Shown in pieces: positions 53,979 to 63,309 of a stretch of DNA of 64,000 nucleotides. Location: positions 1,798,001-1,862,000 of the forward strand of contig NZ_CP182422.1 of the NCBI RefSeq assembly GCF_051903075.1, given 5' to 3'. This DNA is from Embleya sp051903075. Lineage in GTDB: Bacteria; Actinomycetota; Actinomycetes; Streptomycetales; Streptomycetaceae. The first letter of the stretch is position 1; each line of letters starts with the position of its first letter. The position numbers and the translations under genes are program-made. The notes beneath the pieces were generated by a model. The model searched no databases, was not told where the DNA came from, and was given only the letters and a program-made list of their open reading frames with translations.

Positions 53979-54866
53979 TCAACGCCGCCCGCGCCACCCC
54001 TTCACCGGCAGCGCGAACTTGGCCACCAACCGGTCCGTGAACGGCGCCCGATGCAGCCGTGCCAATCGCACCGGCTGGGTCCCGCGCCGCACCTCCACAC
54101 GCGCGCCCGCGGGCAGCTGTACCGTCCGCCGCCCGTCGCACCACAGCGCACCGGGCGGAGTCTCCGCCGCCAGCTCCAGCGCCAGCACCGAGTTCGGCGA
54201 GACCACCACCGGCCGCGCGAACAGCGCGTGCGCGCTGATCGGCACCATGATCAGCGCCTCCACCTCCGGCCACACGATCGGTCCGCCACCGGAGAACGCG
54301 TACGCCGTCGACCCCGTCGGCGTCGCGCACACCACCCCGTCGCAGCCCCAGCGCGACAGCGGCCGGCCGTCCACCTCGGCGACCAGCTCCAGCATGCGCT
54401 CGCGGGATGCCTTCTCGATCGCGGCCTCGTTCAACGCCCAGTTCGTATGCACGATCTCGCCGTTGACCCGCACCACCACGTCGAGCGTCATGCGCTCCTC
54501 GACGTCGTAGTCCCGCGCCACCACCCGCTCGACCACGTCGTTCAGGTCCTCGCGCTCGGCCTCCGCCAGGAACCCGACCCGGCCCAGGTTGACCCCGAGC
54601 ATCGGCACCGCCGCCTCGCGCACCAACTCCGCGCCGCGCAGCAGCGTGCCGTCGCCGCCGAGCACGATGGCCAGCTCGCAGCCCTTGGCCGCGTCCGGCT
54701 CCACAGACACCACGACCGCGCCCGGCAGGGCCAGATCGTCCGCCTCCGGCTCCAGCACCCGTACACCCAGGCCCGCCGCGATCAGCCGCTCCACCACCAG
54801 CCGCGCGCTGCGCAACGCCGCGGGACGGCCGGTGTGCGTGACCACCAGTATCGTGCGATCGCTCAT
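53979..54866 (-). CDS. nadK: NAD kinase
   Basis: A 295-aa ATP-NAD kinase making NADP. Motifs: VLGGDGTLLRGAELVREAAV (GGDG), GVNLGRVGFLAEAEREDLND, LNEAAIEKASRERMLEL (NE motif), CDGVVCATPTGSTAYAFSGG and a C-terminal DGRRTVQLPAG. The ATG at 54864-54866 fits the family start MSDRTILVVTHTGR. Lies between tlyA and recN on the same strand, the standard actinobacterial order. Confidence 0.97.
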   Translation of the reverse strand: MSDRTILVVTHTGRPAALRSARLVVERLIAAGLGVRVLEPEADDLALPGAVVVSVEPDAAKGCELAIVLGGDGTLLRGAELVREAAVPMLGVNLGRVGFLAEAEREDLNDVVERVVARDYDVEERMTLDVVVRVNGEIVHTNWALNEAAIEKASRERMLELVAEVDGRPLSRWGCDGVVCATPTGSTAYAFSGGGPIVWPEVEALIMVPISAHALFARPVVVSPNSVLALELAAETPPGALWCDGRRTVQLPAGARVEVRRGTQPVRLARLHRAPFTDRLVAKFALPVKGWRGRR

Positions 54867-54889
54867 CCCCGTATCCCCTCGTCCGCATC

Positions 54890-54975
54890 GCGCCGACCGC
54901 AGCCATATCCGTACGCCATACCGGCGTCGGCGCAGCCGCATCCGTACGCCATACCACCCTCGGCGCAGCCCCCGG
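54890..54975. repeat. Short 33-bp tandem repeat between tlyA and nadK
   Basis: TCCGTACGCCATACC occurs at 54908 and 54941 with similar flanks (GGCGCAGCC). The gap 54867-55080 otherwise shows nothing. A minus-strand frame here reads GMAYGYGCG-like peptides, without a start box. Confidence 0.55.
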
Positions 54976-55080
54976 CCGACCCCGACCCGCAGGCCGAGCC
55001 CGAGCCATCCGCCGCGCCGCCGTCCACACCACCTCGGGCCGAGCCCGACCCGTACGCCGCGACGCTATCGCGCACGCCCT

Positions 55081-55884
55081 TCACCGCGGCCCCTCGGCGA
55101 TCGCCCGATCGACGTCCGCCGGATCCAGCTCGGGTGCGCCGGCCCGCATCCACAGGAAGTACTCGACGTTGCCCGACGGCCCCGGCAGCGGCGACGCCGT
55201 CACCCCGAGCACCCCCAGGCCCGACTTCGCGGCCTGCTCCGCGACGATCCGCACCGCCTCGGCCCGCAGCGCCGGATCGCGCACCACACCACCGGCGCCC
55301 AACCGCTCACGCCCCACCTCGAACTGCGGCTTGACCATCATCACGAGGTCCGCTTCCGGCGCCGAACAGCGCACCAGCGCCGGCAGCACCAGCCCGAGCG
55401 AGATGAACGAAAGGTCGCCCACCACCACCTCGGCCGCCGGCCCCACCTGATCCGGCGTCAACTCCCGCACGTTGGTCCGGTCCCGCACGGTCACCCGGTC
55501 GTCGTTGCGCAGCGCCCACGCGAGCTGCCCGTACCCCACGTCCACCGCGACCACGTGCGCCGCCCCCGCGCGCAACAGCACGTCGGTGAAGCCGCCGGTC
55601 GAGGCGCCCGCGTCGATACAGCGCCGCCCCTCCACGATCAGCCCCATCGGGGTGAACGCGGCGAGGGCGCCCGCGAGCTTGTGCCCGCCGCGCGATACGT
55701 AGTCCGGGTCGCCCGCGTCGGCGGCGACCACCACGGCCGCCCCCGCGTCGACCTGGGTGGCGGCTTTGGTCGCGGCCTGGCCGCCCACCGTCACCCGCCC
55801 GGCCGCGATCAGTTCGCTCGCGTGGTCCCGGGAGCGAGCGAGTCCCCTGCGCACCAGCTCGGCGTCGAGCCTGCGTCGTGCCAC
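55081..55884 (-). CDS. tlyA: TlyA-type 2'-O-methyltransferase (16S/23S rRNA)
   Basis: A 267-aa product with an N-terminal S4-like domain (RRRLDAELVRRGLARSRDHA) and a SAM-dependent methyltransferase domain: YVSRGGHKLAGALAAF (catalytic Lys), IDAGASTGGFTDVLLRAGA, VVGDLSFISLG (Asp), MMVKPQFEVGRE (Lys) and GNVEYFLWM (Glu), the K-D-K-E tetrad. Known TlyA methylates 16S C1409 and 23S C1920 and affects capreomycin sensitivity. The GTG at 55882-55884 gives the mycobacterial length; an ATG at 55938 would add 18 residues. Confidence 0.95.
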   Translation of the reverse strand: MARRRLDAELVRRGLARSRDHASELIAAGRVTVGGQAATKAATQVDAGAAVVVAADAGDPDYVSRGGHKLAGALAAFTPMGLIVEGRRCIDAGASTGGFTDVLLRAGAAHVVAVDVGYGQLAWALRNDDRVTVRDRTNVRELTPDQVGPAAEVVVGDLSFISLGLVLPALVRCSAPEADLVMMVKPQFEVGRERLGAGGVVRDPALRAEAVRIVAEQAAKSGLGVLGVTASPLPGPSGNVEYFLWMRAGAPELDPADVDRAIAEGPR

Positions 55885-56105
55885 CGGTCGTGCCTGCCGT
55901 TCCTTGGTTGTGCCGAAGTCGTCGACGAGAACCGCCATTCTCGCGCCGGCGCGGGTGGGTCGCCCGCCGGCCGCCGCGAAGCCCGGTGCCACGCCCCGGC
56001 GTACCGGCGAAGCACCCGTTCGGTGGTCCCGATCGCATGGTTCGCCGGTACGGCCGGGCACGGTGCCGGACGTCGCGGAGCCCGACGGGAGAACACGGAC
56101 CCGCC

Positions 56106-56330
56106 CTAACGATCCAGATCCGCGAGGGTGTCCCGCAATCCCCGGTGTACATCCTCGTACACCGGCCCGTGCGCCTCGGTGGGCAGGTCACCCACACGGC
56201 TCAAGGTGGCCAGCACCGCGTCCACGTGCGGGTCGCCCGTGGGGGGCGGCGGTTCGACGACGCCCGACCCGGTCGCGACGTCCTCGGCGACCGCCCGCTC
56301 CGCGCCGTCCGCCGCCGAGGTCTCGCTCAC
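56106..56330 (-). CDS. Small conserved protein beside tlyA (74 aa)
   Basis: A 74-aa acidic protein ending PVYEDVHRGLRDTLADLDR, with TGDPHVDAVLATLSRVGDLP before it; a helical C-terminus. A short gene of this type sits in the same place in Streptomyces as I recall. Its GTG at 56328-56330 overlaps the stop of the phasin-like gene (GTGA), so it is translationally coupled. Function unknown. Confidence 0.75.
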   Translation of the reverse strand: MSETSAADGAERAVAEDVATGSGVVEPPPPTGDPHVDAVLATLSRVGDLPTEAHGPVYEDVHRGLRDTLADLDR

Positions 56331-57013
56331 GACTGCCCGTCCGCGTCCGCCGCCGGCGCGGTCGGCTTGCGGATCGCCTTCTTGGCCGGCGCCGACTTCT
56401 TCGCGGCGGGCGTCCCGTTCGTCTTGCGCGCCGGCTTGCGCGGACCGGCCGGCGCCGCCGAACCACCGTCCACCGCGGGCTTGTCCGCGACGCTCTTCTT
56501 CGCCGCCGCCTTCTTCGCGACCGGCTTGCCGGACGGCGGCGTGGCGACCGGCGGCGTGGCAACGGACGGGCCGGCCGCCGGCGGAGTCGCGACCGGCGTC
56601 GCGGCCGAACGCCCCGCCCCGCCCGCTCCCGGCGCGCCCGCGGGCCGCGCCGCCCGAGGCGTGGACGCCCGCGCCAAGCGGTGCTCCAGATCCGTCACCC
56701 GACTCTTCAACCGGGTGATCTCCTCCTCGGCCTTGGCCAGATCCTTGGTCCACGGCCGCGTACGGGTCAGCGCCTTGTCCACCTCGCCGCGCACGATGCC
56801 CACGAGCAGGTCCCGGTTCGCCTTGCCGGTCTCGTACAACTCCTCGGCGACCTGCTGCACGAACTGCGGCAACGCCTGGGCCTGTTCCGGAACCTGCTCC
56901 AGGTCGAGGCCGCTGCGCTCGACGAGGACCTTGGCCACCTCGGTGACCCGCTGCCTGGTCATCTCGGTCAAGCCACTGGCAATCTGAAGGTAACTGCGCA
57001 CGACGTCTCGCAT
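56327..57013 (-). CDS. Phasin-like coiled-coil protein with Lys/Ala tail
   Basis: A 228-aa protein. The first half is helical with amphipathic repeats (MRDVVRSYLQIASGLTEMTR, QALPQFVQQVAEELYETGKA, DLAKAEEEITRLKSRVTDLE), a phasin/PhaF-like organisation. The second half is low complexity with PVATPP repeats and AAKK motifs (KKAAAKKSV, AAKKSAPAKKAIRK), like the DNA-binding tails of histone-like proteins. The ATG at 57011-57013 opens the helical part. Role in granule or nucleoid organisation is an inference. Confidence 0.8.
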   Translation of the reverse strand: MRDVVRSYLQIASGLTEMTRQRVTEVAKVLVERSGLDLEQVPEQAQALPQFVQQVAEELYETGKANRDLLVGIVRGEVDKALTRTRPWTKDLAKAEEEITRLKSRVTDLEHRLARASTPRAARPAGAPGAGGAGRSAATPVATPPAAGPSVATPPVATPPSGKPVAKKAAAKKSVADKPAVDGGSAAPAGPRKPARKTNGTPAAKKSAPAKKAIRKPTAPAADADGQS

Positions 57014-57273
57014 GAACCGGCGCCCGCCTTCCTGCTCCGGCCGCCGTATCGGTGCCTGCGCGGCGATACGAACGGCGATGATCGGTCTGCCCCCGACGCT
57101 ACCCTCTCGACCGGCGCGCGAACGGAAGCAACGACATGCCGCCGACACGAACGAGGCGAACCCGAACCCGAACCGCCCCGCACCGACGGCCGGCCGATCG
57201 ACCGCCACGGACATCGCCCGCCCCCGGGTGGGGTACGGTCGCCAACCGGATCCCACGGAAGGAATGTCCCCGC

Positions 57274-57615
57274 ATGGCCACCGTCGAAGAGTGCCGCACG
57301 GCCCTCGAGGAACTGTCCGCCAAGATGGGCCGAGCGGAGGGCGACACCCGCAAGGCCACCCAACTCGACCGCAGCCTCAGCTGCCACGTCACCGACCTCG
57401 ACGTCACCTTCTCCGGACGCCTGCGCGACGGCGCCCTGCACGACATCGACACCGAGCCGCGCACCGAGAAGGCGCAGATCCGACTGGCCATGACCGGCGA
57501 CGACCTGGTCGCACTGGTGGCCGGCGCCCTCAACTTCGCCTCCGCGTGGGCCAAGGGCCGGGTCAAGCTGGAGGCGTCCTTCAAGGACCTGCTGGTACTC
57601 CGCAAGCTGATCTGA
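57274..57615 (+). CDS. SCP2 sterol-binding domain protein
   Basis: A 113-aa protein with an SCP2-like fold: LDRSLSCHVTDLDVTFSGRL, AQIRLAMTGDDLVALVAGAL and FASAWAKGRVKLEASFKDLL. Such proteins bind lipids or acyl-CoA in a hydrophobic pocket. The ATG at 57274 has GGAAGGA upstream. It is divergent from the phasin-like gene and convergent with the HAD gene. Confidence 0.85.
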   Translation: MATVEECRTALEELSAKMGRAEGDTRKATQLDRSLSCHVTDLDVTFSGRLRDGALHDIDTEPRTEKAQIRLAMTGDDLVALVAGALNFASAWAKGRVKLEASFKDLLVLRKLI

Positions 57616-57665
57616 CCCGGAAAACCCCGCGCCACCCGGCCGCGCCCGAACCGACCCCCCTCCCG

Positions 57666-58748
57666 CTACCACCCCAGCCGCTGCACCACCCCGCCCGCGT
57701 CGACCCGAGCCGCCGCCTCGGCGTCCTCGGCCCACACGGCCGCACACGCCGCCCGCAACCCGTCGATCCGCGCACCCTCGCCCTCGACCGCCAACGCGCC
57801 GTCCACCACCCGCGCCGACCACCCGCCGCACACCCACGCGTCACCGTCCCGCCGCGCCGTCACCGCCGGCTCCAAAAGCGCCCGCAGGTCCTCCGCGACG
57901 AACGTCGGCCGCTGCCCCGCACCGGCCGCCAACAACGCCTCGGGCGTGGTCACCCCGGTCAGCACCAGCAGGCTGTCCACGCCGCCGTTGTGCGCGCCCT
58001 CGATGTCCGTGTCGAGCCGATCGCCCACCACCAGCGGCCGACGCGCCCCGGTACGCAGGATCGTCTCGCGATGCAGCGGCAGCTCGGGCTTGCCCGCCAC
58101 CACCGGCTCGACCCCCGTGGCCGCGCGCACCACCCCCACCAGGGCCCCGTTCCCCGGCGCGATCCCGCGCTCCGTCGGAATGGTCAGGTCCGCGTTCGAG
58201 GCCACCCAGAACACCCCACGCGCCACCGCATAGGACGCCTCCGCCAACGCCGCCCACCCCACATCCGCGGCAAACCCCTGCACAACCGCCGCAGGCCCGT
58301 CCCCAGCGGAACCAGAACCGGAGCCCGAGCCCGAACCGGAGCCCGAATCCGCCGACCGCACCGGCCGCAACCCACGCTCCCGCAGCGCCACCTCCAGACC
58401 CTCACCGCCGACCACCAGCACCGACGCCCCCTCGGGCACCCGCTCCGCGACCACCCGCGCCGCGGCCTGCGCCGACGTCACCACGTCCTCCGGCTGCGCC
58501 GGAACCCCCAGCTCGACAAGATGTTCCGCCACCGACTTGGGCGTACGCGACGCGTTGTTCGTGACGAACGCCAGCCCCATCCCCCGCTCACGCGCCTCGG
58601 CCAACACCTCCACCGCATGCGGCACCGCCCGCGCACCCGTGTACACGACCCCGTCCAGGTCGAGCAGCGCCACGTCGTAGGCCCGCGCCAATTCACCCCC
58701 GTCCCCGCCCGAACCGTCCGTCGCCACCGCCGAGGTATGCCCGCTCAC
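57666..58748 (-). CDS. HAD-IIA phosphatase (NagD-like) with Ser-Gly linker
   Basis: A 360-aa HAD-superfamily phosphatase. Motif I is VALLDLDGVVYTGARAVPHA, motif II FVTNNASRTP, motif III Lys in GVEPVVAGKPELP and motif IV VVGDRLDTDIEGAHNGG. The cap is interrupted by a pure Ser-Gly repeat (SADSGSGSGSGSGSGSAG, about residues 132-149) coded by GGCTCC-type hexamers. A C-terminal extension of about 90 residues follows. The GTG at 58746-58748 overlaps the TPR gene stop (GTGA). Substrate unknown. Confidence 0.9.
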   Translation of the reverse strand: MSGHTSAVATDGSGGDGGELARAYDVALLDLDGVVYTGARAVPHAVEVLAEARERGMGLAFVTNNASRTPKSVAEHLVELGVPAQPEDVVTSAQAAARVVAERVPEGASVLVVGGEGLEVALRERGLRPVRSADSGSGSGSGSGSGSAGDGPAAVVQGFAADVGWAALAEASYAVARGVFWVASNADLTIPTERGIAPGNGALVGVVRAATGVEPVVAGKPELPLHRETILRTGARRPLVVGDRLDTDIEGAHNGGVDSLLVLTGVTTPEALLAAGAGQRPTFVAEDLRALLEPAVTARRDGDAWVCGGWSARVVDGALAVEGEGARIDGLRAACAAVWAEDAEAAARVDAGGVVQRLGW

Positions 58749-59245
58749 GCGTCGCCACTCCTGTCACTCGTCTCGTCACCGTTGCGACCGGACCCGCCGT
58801 CCCGGCCGTCCGCACCGATCGTCCCGTACGCCCCCGCCCGCGCCCGCAACGTGGCCCGCGCCTGCACCAGCGCCGTCCGGTAGTGCTTGGTCTCCGGCCG
58901 CATCGCCACCGCGAGCGCCAAGTGCTCCACGGCCGTCTCGAAGTCGCCGAGCCGCGAGGCGGACAGGCCCCAGCCGAACTGGGCGTAGTCGTCCGCCGGG
59001 TCCGACTCCGCCACCGTCCGAAAGTGCCGCAGCGCCTCATCGTGTCTGCCCGAGTCGAACCAGGCCCGCGCCAGCGCCTCCCGCACACTGCGCGACTCCG
59101 GCGCCGCGTCCGCCGCCCGCGCCAGCAACAGCGCGGCGGCGGCCGGATTACCCGACGCGAGCAGCTGCACCCCGCGCCGATACCAGTCGTACACGTCTCC
59201 AGTGGGCGCACCGTTCACCCCGTCGGCTCCCTGAGCCATCGCCAT
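58745..59245 (-). CDS. TPR-repeat protein
   Basis: A 166-aa protein with three to four TPR-like helical pairs (GVQLLASGNPAAAALLLARA, REALARAWFDSGRHDEALRH, YAQFGWGLSASRLGDFETAV) and a Gly/Asp-rich C-terminal tail. The ATG at 59243-59245 has GGGAGG six bases upstream; another ATG two codons later is possible. It is the first gene of the TPR-HAD unit. Probably a protein-interaction module; partner unknown. Confidence 0.82.
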   Translation of the reverse strand: MAMAQGADGVNGAPTGDVYDWYRRGVQLLASGNPAAAALLLARAADAAPESRSVREALARAWFDSGRHDEALRHFRTVAESDPADDYAQFGWGLSASRLGDFETAVEHLALAVAMRPETKHYRTALVQARATLRARAGAYGTIGADGRDGGSGRNGDETSDRSGDA

Positions 59246-59378
59246 GATGCCCTCCCGTACCTCGACCACCCGCCGTCCGCCGAACCGACGCCCCCGAACC
59301 CGGGACGTCCGACGATCCGGAGGCCGGCGACATCGGATGTCCTGATCTTGCCCGCCCTCGGGCCCGTAACATTCGGTC

Positions 59379-60638
59379 ATGGATGACGCAGTGCCGAACG
59401 GGCTCGATCTGGCCCCCTTCCGCGGGCTCCGCTACGACCCGGACCGCGTGGGGGACGTCGCGTCGGTGACCTCGCCACCGTACGACGTGGTCGAGCCCGG
59501 TGGCGTACCCGCGCTGGAGGACGCCGACCCGCACAACATCGTGCGCCTGGTGCTGCCGCGCAGCGCGGTACACGCCGGCACCACGCTGCGCACGTGGCTC
59601 GCCGAGGGGGTGCTGCGTCCCGATCCGCTGCCCACGCTCTACGTCTACGAGCAGCGCGACCACAACTCGATCCAACGCGGTCTGATCGGCGCCCTCTCGC
59701 TCGACTCCGCGGTACTGCCGCACGAGGACGTGATGCCCGGCCCCGTCGCCGACCGCGCCGCGATCATGACCGAGCTGTCGGCGAACCCCGAGCCGATCCT
59801 GCTCGTGTACACGGGCGGCGGACGTGCGTCGGACATCGTCGAACAGACCACCCACCAGCCGCCGCTCGTCGGCCTGCGCACACCCGACGGCATACGGCAC
59901 CGGCTGTGGGGGGTGACCGATCGCCAGGCGCTCGCCGGGATCCGCGACGACCTGGCGGTCCGCAAGGCGCTGATCGCCGACGGCCACCACCGCTGGGCGG
60001 CCTACGCCCGGATGCGCGACCGCGCGCACGCGGACGGCCGCGGCGACGGTCCCTGGGACCGCGGCCTGGTGCTGCTCGTGGACACCGTCCGCCACCCGCT
60101 GCGGGTCGGCGCGATCCACCGCGTGCTGCCGAAGCTGCGCCCCGCACAGGCACTGAACGAACTGGCCACCTACGGCGACGCGGGCGCGGGCGCGTTCCTG
60201 GCCCGCCCCCTCGACGGCACGCTGCCCGCCGCCCTGTGGGCCCTGGACCAGGCCACCGGCCCGGCCTTCCTGCTCGCCGGCGACCGCCGCTTCCACCTGC
60301 TCACCGGCCCCGACCCGGACCTGCTCGACCTGGCCATCCGCGCCGACCGCCCGCGCACCTGGCGCAGCCTGGACGCCACGGTCCTGCACGCCGCCCTGCT
60401 CGAACAGGTGTGGCATGTGCCGGACAACTGGGACAACATCACCTACGTCCACGACGCCGCAGCCGCCGTCCGCCAGGCCAACCGCACCGGCGGCACCGCG
60501 ATCCTGCTGCGCCCCACCGACGAACGAGTCGTCCGGGACCTGGCCGAACAGGACATCCGCATGCCCAGAAAATCCACCTCGTTCGGCCCGAAGCCGGCCA
60601 CGGGCCTGGTCCTCAGAAGCCTCGACCTGACCGAATGA
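59379..60638 (+). CDS. DUF1015 family protein
   Basis: A 419-aa DUF1015 protein. It starts LAPFRGLRYDPDRVGDVASV TSPPYDVV, typical of the family, with YVYEQRDHNSIQRGLIGALS, ALIADGHHRWAAYARMRDRA and DNITYVHDAAAAVRQANRTG. Some relatives are annotated as HPr kinase or serine-kinase-like proteins; the activity here is unproven. The ATG at 59379 is unambiguous at the family N-terminus. A strong terminator follows. Confidence 0.9.
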   Translation: MDDAVPNGLDLAPFRGLRYDPDRVGDVASVTSPPYDVVEPGGVPALEDADPHNIVRLVLPRSAVHAGTTLRTWLAEGVLRPDPLPTLYVYEQRDHNSIQRGLIGALSLDSAVLPHEDVMPGPVADRAAIMTELSANPEPILLVYTGGGRASDIVEQTTHQPPLVGLRTPDGIRHRLWGVTDRQALAGIRDDLAVRKALIADGHHRWAAYARMRDRAHADGRGDGPWDRGLVLLVDTVRHPLRVGAIHRVLPKLRPAQALNELATYGDAGAGAFLARPLDGTLPAALWALDQATGPAFLLAGDRRFHLLTGPDPDLLDLAIRADRPRTWRSLDATVLHAALLEQVWHVPDNWDNITYVHDAAAAVRQANRTGGTAILLRPTDERVVRDLAEQDIRMPRKSTSFGPKPATGLVLRSLDLTE

Positions 60639-60669
60639 CCACGTAGCCCACAACCCCGAAACACAAAAA

Positions 60670-60693
60670 GGGCCCGGCACGAATGCCGGGCCC
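60670..60693. terminator. Bidirectional terminator, A/T flanked
   Basis: GGGCCCGGCA (60670-60679) and TGCCGGGCCC (60684-60693) form a perfect 10-bp stem with a CGAA tetraloop, preceded by AAAAA and followed by TTCCCTT. It serves the convergent DUF1015 and RDDRGG genes. Confidence 0.9.
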
Positions 60694-60720
60694 TTCCCTT
60701 CACACCTCTTCGACGCTCAG

Positions 60721-63309
60721 TCAGTCCTTGACGTCGCCGACGACCGAGTCGCCGTCCTCATCCGAGTCGTCGTCATCGTCCGAGTCGATCTCGGCCGCAA
60801 CCTCGGCCTCGGCCTCGTCCTCCGCGCCACCCTCGAACTCGACCGCCTCCGCAGCCGAGTCCTCGATGTCGACGTCGACCTCGTCCTCGTCGTCGTCCTC
60901 CGCGTCGGGGTCGAGCGCATCGGTGAAGTCGAGCCCGTCCAGCTCCGCGACCCGCTCGGCCGCACCGGTCTCGCCCGTCGTGTCCGCCTCGGCGGCCCGC
61001 CCGAACCAGTCCCGCGCCTCGTCGTCGCGACCCACGGCCGCCAACGCGTCGGCGTACGCGAACCGCAGTCGCGCCACCCACGGGTTCGTCGACGCCGAGT
61101 TCAGCTCCGGCACCTGAAGGGTGACCACGGCCGCGTCGAGCTGGTCCAGATCCCGGCGCGCACCGGCCGCGACGATCCGCAGCTCGATCTGCGCGGCCTT
61201 GTCCAGCTCCTTGACCTCGTCCGCCCCGGCCATCTGCAACGCCCGCTCCGGACGGCCCAGGCCACGCTCGCAGTCGGCCATCACGGCCCAGTGCTCGCTC
61301 GACCCGGTCATCCGCCGGGCCGCCCGCAGCTCGGACAGCGCCTCGGCGTAGGCCCCGGCCATGTACGCCGCGATCCCGGCCGCCTCACGCACGGCGGCGA
61401 CACGCGACGCGAGCCGCAGCGCGACCTTCGCGTACTTGTACGCCAGCTCGGGGTCCTCGTCGACCGTACGGCCGATCATCACCAGGTTGCGCGCGACCTC
61501 GTCGGCGAGCGTCTTGGGCAGCCCGCGCAGCTCCTGACGCGCCTCCGCACCGAGTTCCTCGGCCTGGACGTCCTCCGGAATGAACATGCGCTCGACCGGC
61601 ACGTAGCCCGGCTCGTCCCGACGGTCGTACGACGGCCGCGAAGCGCCGCGGTCGTCCCGGTTCCCGTACGACGACCGACCGCCACGATCGCGGTCCCGGT
61701 CCCCGAAGGAGGGCCGGCCACCACGGTCGTCCCGACCGAACGAGGGACGCGAGCCCCCACGATCGTCCCGAGCGGGCCGATCCGACCGGAACGGAGCACG
61801 CGCCCCACCACGGTCATCGCGGGCAGGCCGGTCCGAGCGCTCGGGGCGGTCCGACCGGAACGGCGGACGGCGGTCCCCACCACGGTCATCACGATTGAAC
61901 GGCGGACGCGCCCCACCACGATCGTCCCGACCGCCACCGGCCGGACGCCCGGAACCCCGGTCGTCGCGCCGCGGCGCCGGACGACGCTCCTGGAACGGCT
62001 GCCGCGCACCGGGTCGACCGTTGTAGGTCGGCCGGCTGCTGGCGCCGTCACGGTGGTCGCGATCCCCGAACTCCCGCTCGTCCCGAGCAGGCCGCTCCGC
62101 CCGCTGCGGCGGACGCGACCCACCACGGTCGTCCCGATTGCCATACGACGGCCGGCCGGACCCACGGTCGTCACGCTCGAACGCCGGACGCGACCCACCA
62201 CGATCGTCCCGCGCAGGCCGGTCGCCACGGTCCGAACGGAACGGCAACCGCCCACCGGGCCCACCACGGTCGTCCCGACCGTAGGAAGGACGCGCCCCAC
62301 CACGCTCATCGCGGGCAGGCCGGTCCGAGCGCTCGGGCCGGTCCGACCGGAACGGCGGACGACGGTCCCCACCACGCTCATCACGATTGAACGGCGGACG
62401 ACGATCCCCGCCGCGCTCCTCACGGAACCCGGGCCGATCATCGCGCCCGGCCGGGGGACGACGGTCCCCACCACGGTCGTCACGGTTGAACGGGGGACGC
62501 GACCCACCACGGTCGTCCCGATTGCCATACGACGGCCGACCACCACGATCGTCACGGCCGTACGACGGCCGGTCCTCGCGGTTCGGGCGGGCGATCGCGT
62601 GGTCGCCGCGAGCCCCGTACGACGTCCGCGACTGCCCACGATCCCGCTCCGGAGCATCCGACCGGAACGGCGGACGCGACCCACCACGATCATCACGACC
62701 AGGCCGGTCGGAACGGTCGGAACGGTCGGAACGCTCGGGCCGGTCCGACCGGAACGGCGGCCGACGATCCCCGCCGCGCTCCTCACGGAACCCGGGCCGA
62801 TCATCGCGCCCCGCCGGGGGACGACGGTCCCCACCACGGTCGTCACGGTTGAACGAGGGACGCGACCCACCACGATCGTCGCGGCCGTACGACGGCCGAC
62901 CGGAACCACGCTCATCACGGTTGAACGGCGGACGCGACCCACCACGGTCGTCCCGAGCAGGCCGATCCGAACGCTCGGGCCGGTCCGACCGATACGGCGG
63001 ACGCGCACCGCCACCGGAACGATCGTCCCGGTTGAACGACGGACGCGAGAACCCACCACGATCGTCCCGCCCACCGGACTGCGGACGCCCCGTACCCGCG
63101 CCGCGGTTGCCCCCACGGTCGTCACGGTTGAACGAAGAACGCGAACCGCCCCGATCGTCACGACCGCCCTGGCCACGACCACCGGAAGCCGGACGGCCAC
63201 CACGATCGTCACGGTTGAACGGCCGGCGATCACCGCCGCCACCGCCCCCCGAGTACTGCGATCCACCGGGACGGCGACTCGGCCGTCCTTCGGAGGGGGG
63301 ATTGGACAT
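60721..63309 (-). CDS. Giant RDDRGG-repeat protein with TPR-like domain and acidic tail
   Basis: An 862-aa protein in three parts. Residues 1 to about 560 are a disordered repeat of units like RDDRGGSRPPFNRDDRGG and RSDRPERSDRPARDDRGG, rich in Arg, Gly, Asp, Pro and aromatics (Tyr/Phe). About 562-790 is helical and TPR-like (LPKTLADEVARNLVMIGRTV, LAYKYAKVALRLASRVAAV, RLRFAYADALAAVGRDDEAR). The last 70 residues are strongly acidic. RGG-type sequence suggests RNA binding or phase separation. The ATG at 63307-63309 has GAGGAG upstream. It is immediately downstream of an rRNA operon terminator. A related TPR gene beside an rRNA operon occurs in Streptomyces as I recall. Confidence 0.85.
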   Translation of the reverse strand: MSNPPSEGRPSRRPGGSQYSGGGGGGDRRPFNRDDRGGRPASGGRGQGGRDDRGGSRSSFNRDDRGGNRGAGTGRPQSGGRDDRGGFSRPSFNRDDRSGGGARPPYRSDRPERSDRPARDDRGGSRPPFNRDERGSGRPSYGRDDRGGSRPSFNRDDRGGDRRPPAGRDDRPGFREERGGDRRPPFRSDRPERSDRSDRSDRPGRDDRGGSRPPFRSDAPERDRGQSRTSYGARGDHAIARPNREDRPSYGRDDRGGRPSYGNRDDRGGSRPPFNRDDRGGDRRPPAGRDDRPGFREERGGDRRPPFNRDERGGDRRPPFRSDRPERSDRPARDERGGARPSYGRDDRGGPGGRLPFRSDRGDRPARDDRGGSRPAFERDDRGSGRPSYGNRDDRGGSRPPQRAERPARDEREFGDRDHRDGASSRPTYNGRPGARQPFQERRPAPRRDDRGSGRPAGGGRDDRGGARPPFNRDDRGGDRRPPFRSDRPERSDRPARDDRGGARAPFRSDRPARDDRGGSRPSFGRDDRGGRPSFGDRDRDRGGRSSYGNRDDRGASRPSYDRRDEPGYVPVERMFIPEDVQAEELGAEARQELRGLPKTLADEVARNLVMIGRTVDEDPELAYKYAKVALRLASRVAAVREAAGIAAYMAGAYAEALSELRAARRMTGSSEHWAVMADCERGLGRPERALQMAGADEVKELDKAAQIELRIVAAGARRDLDQLDAAVVTLQVPELNSASTNPWVARLRFAYADALAAVGRDDEARDWFGRAAEADTTGETGAAERVAELDGLDFTDALDPDAEDDDEDEVDVDIEDSAAEAVEFEGGAEDEAEAEVAAEIDSDDDDDSDEDGDSVVGDVKD

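Noticed and set aside
56327..57013. Histone H1-like protein
   Set aside because: The Lys/Ala tail is similar, but the N-terminal half is a phasin-type coiled coil, so the name would mislead.
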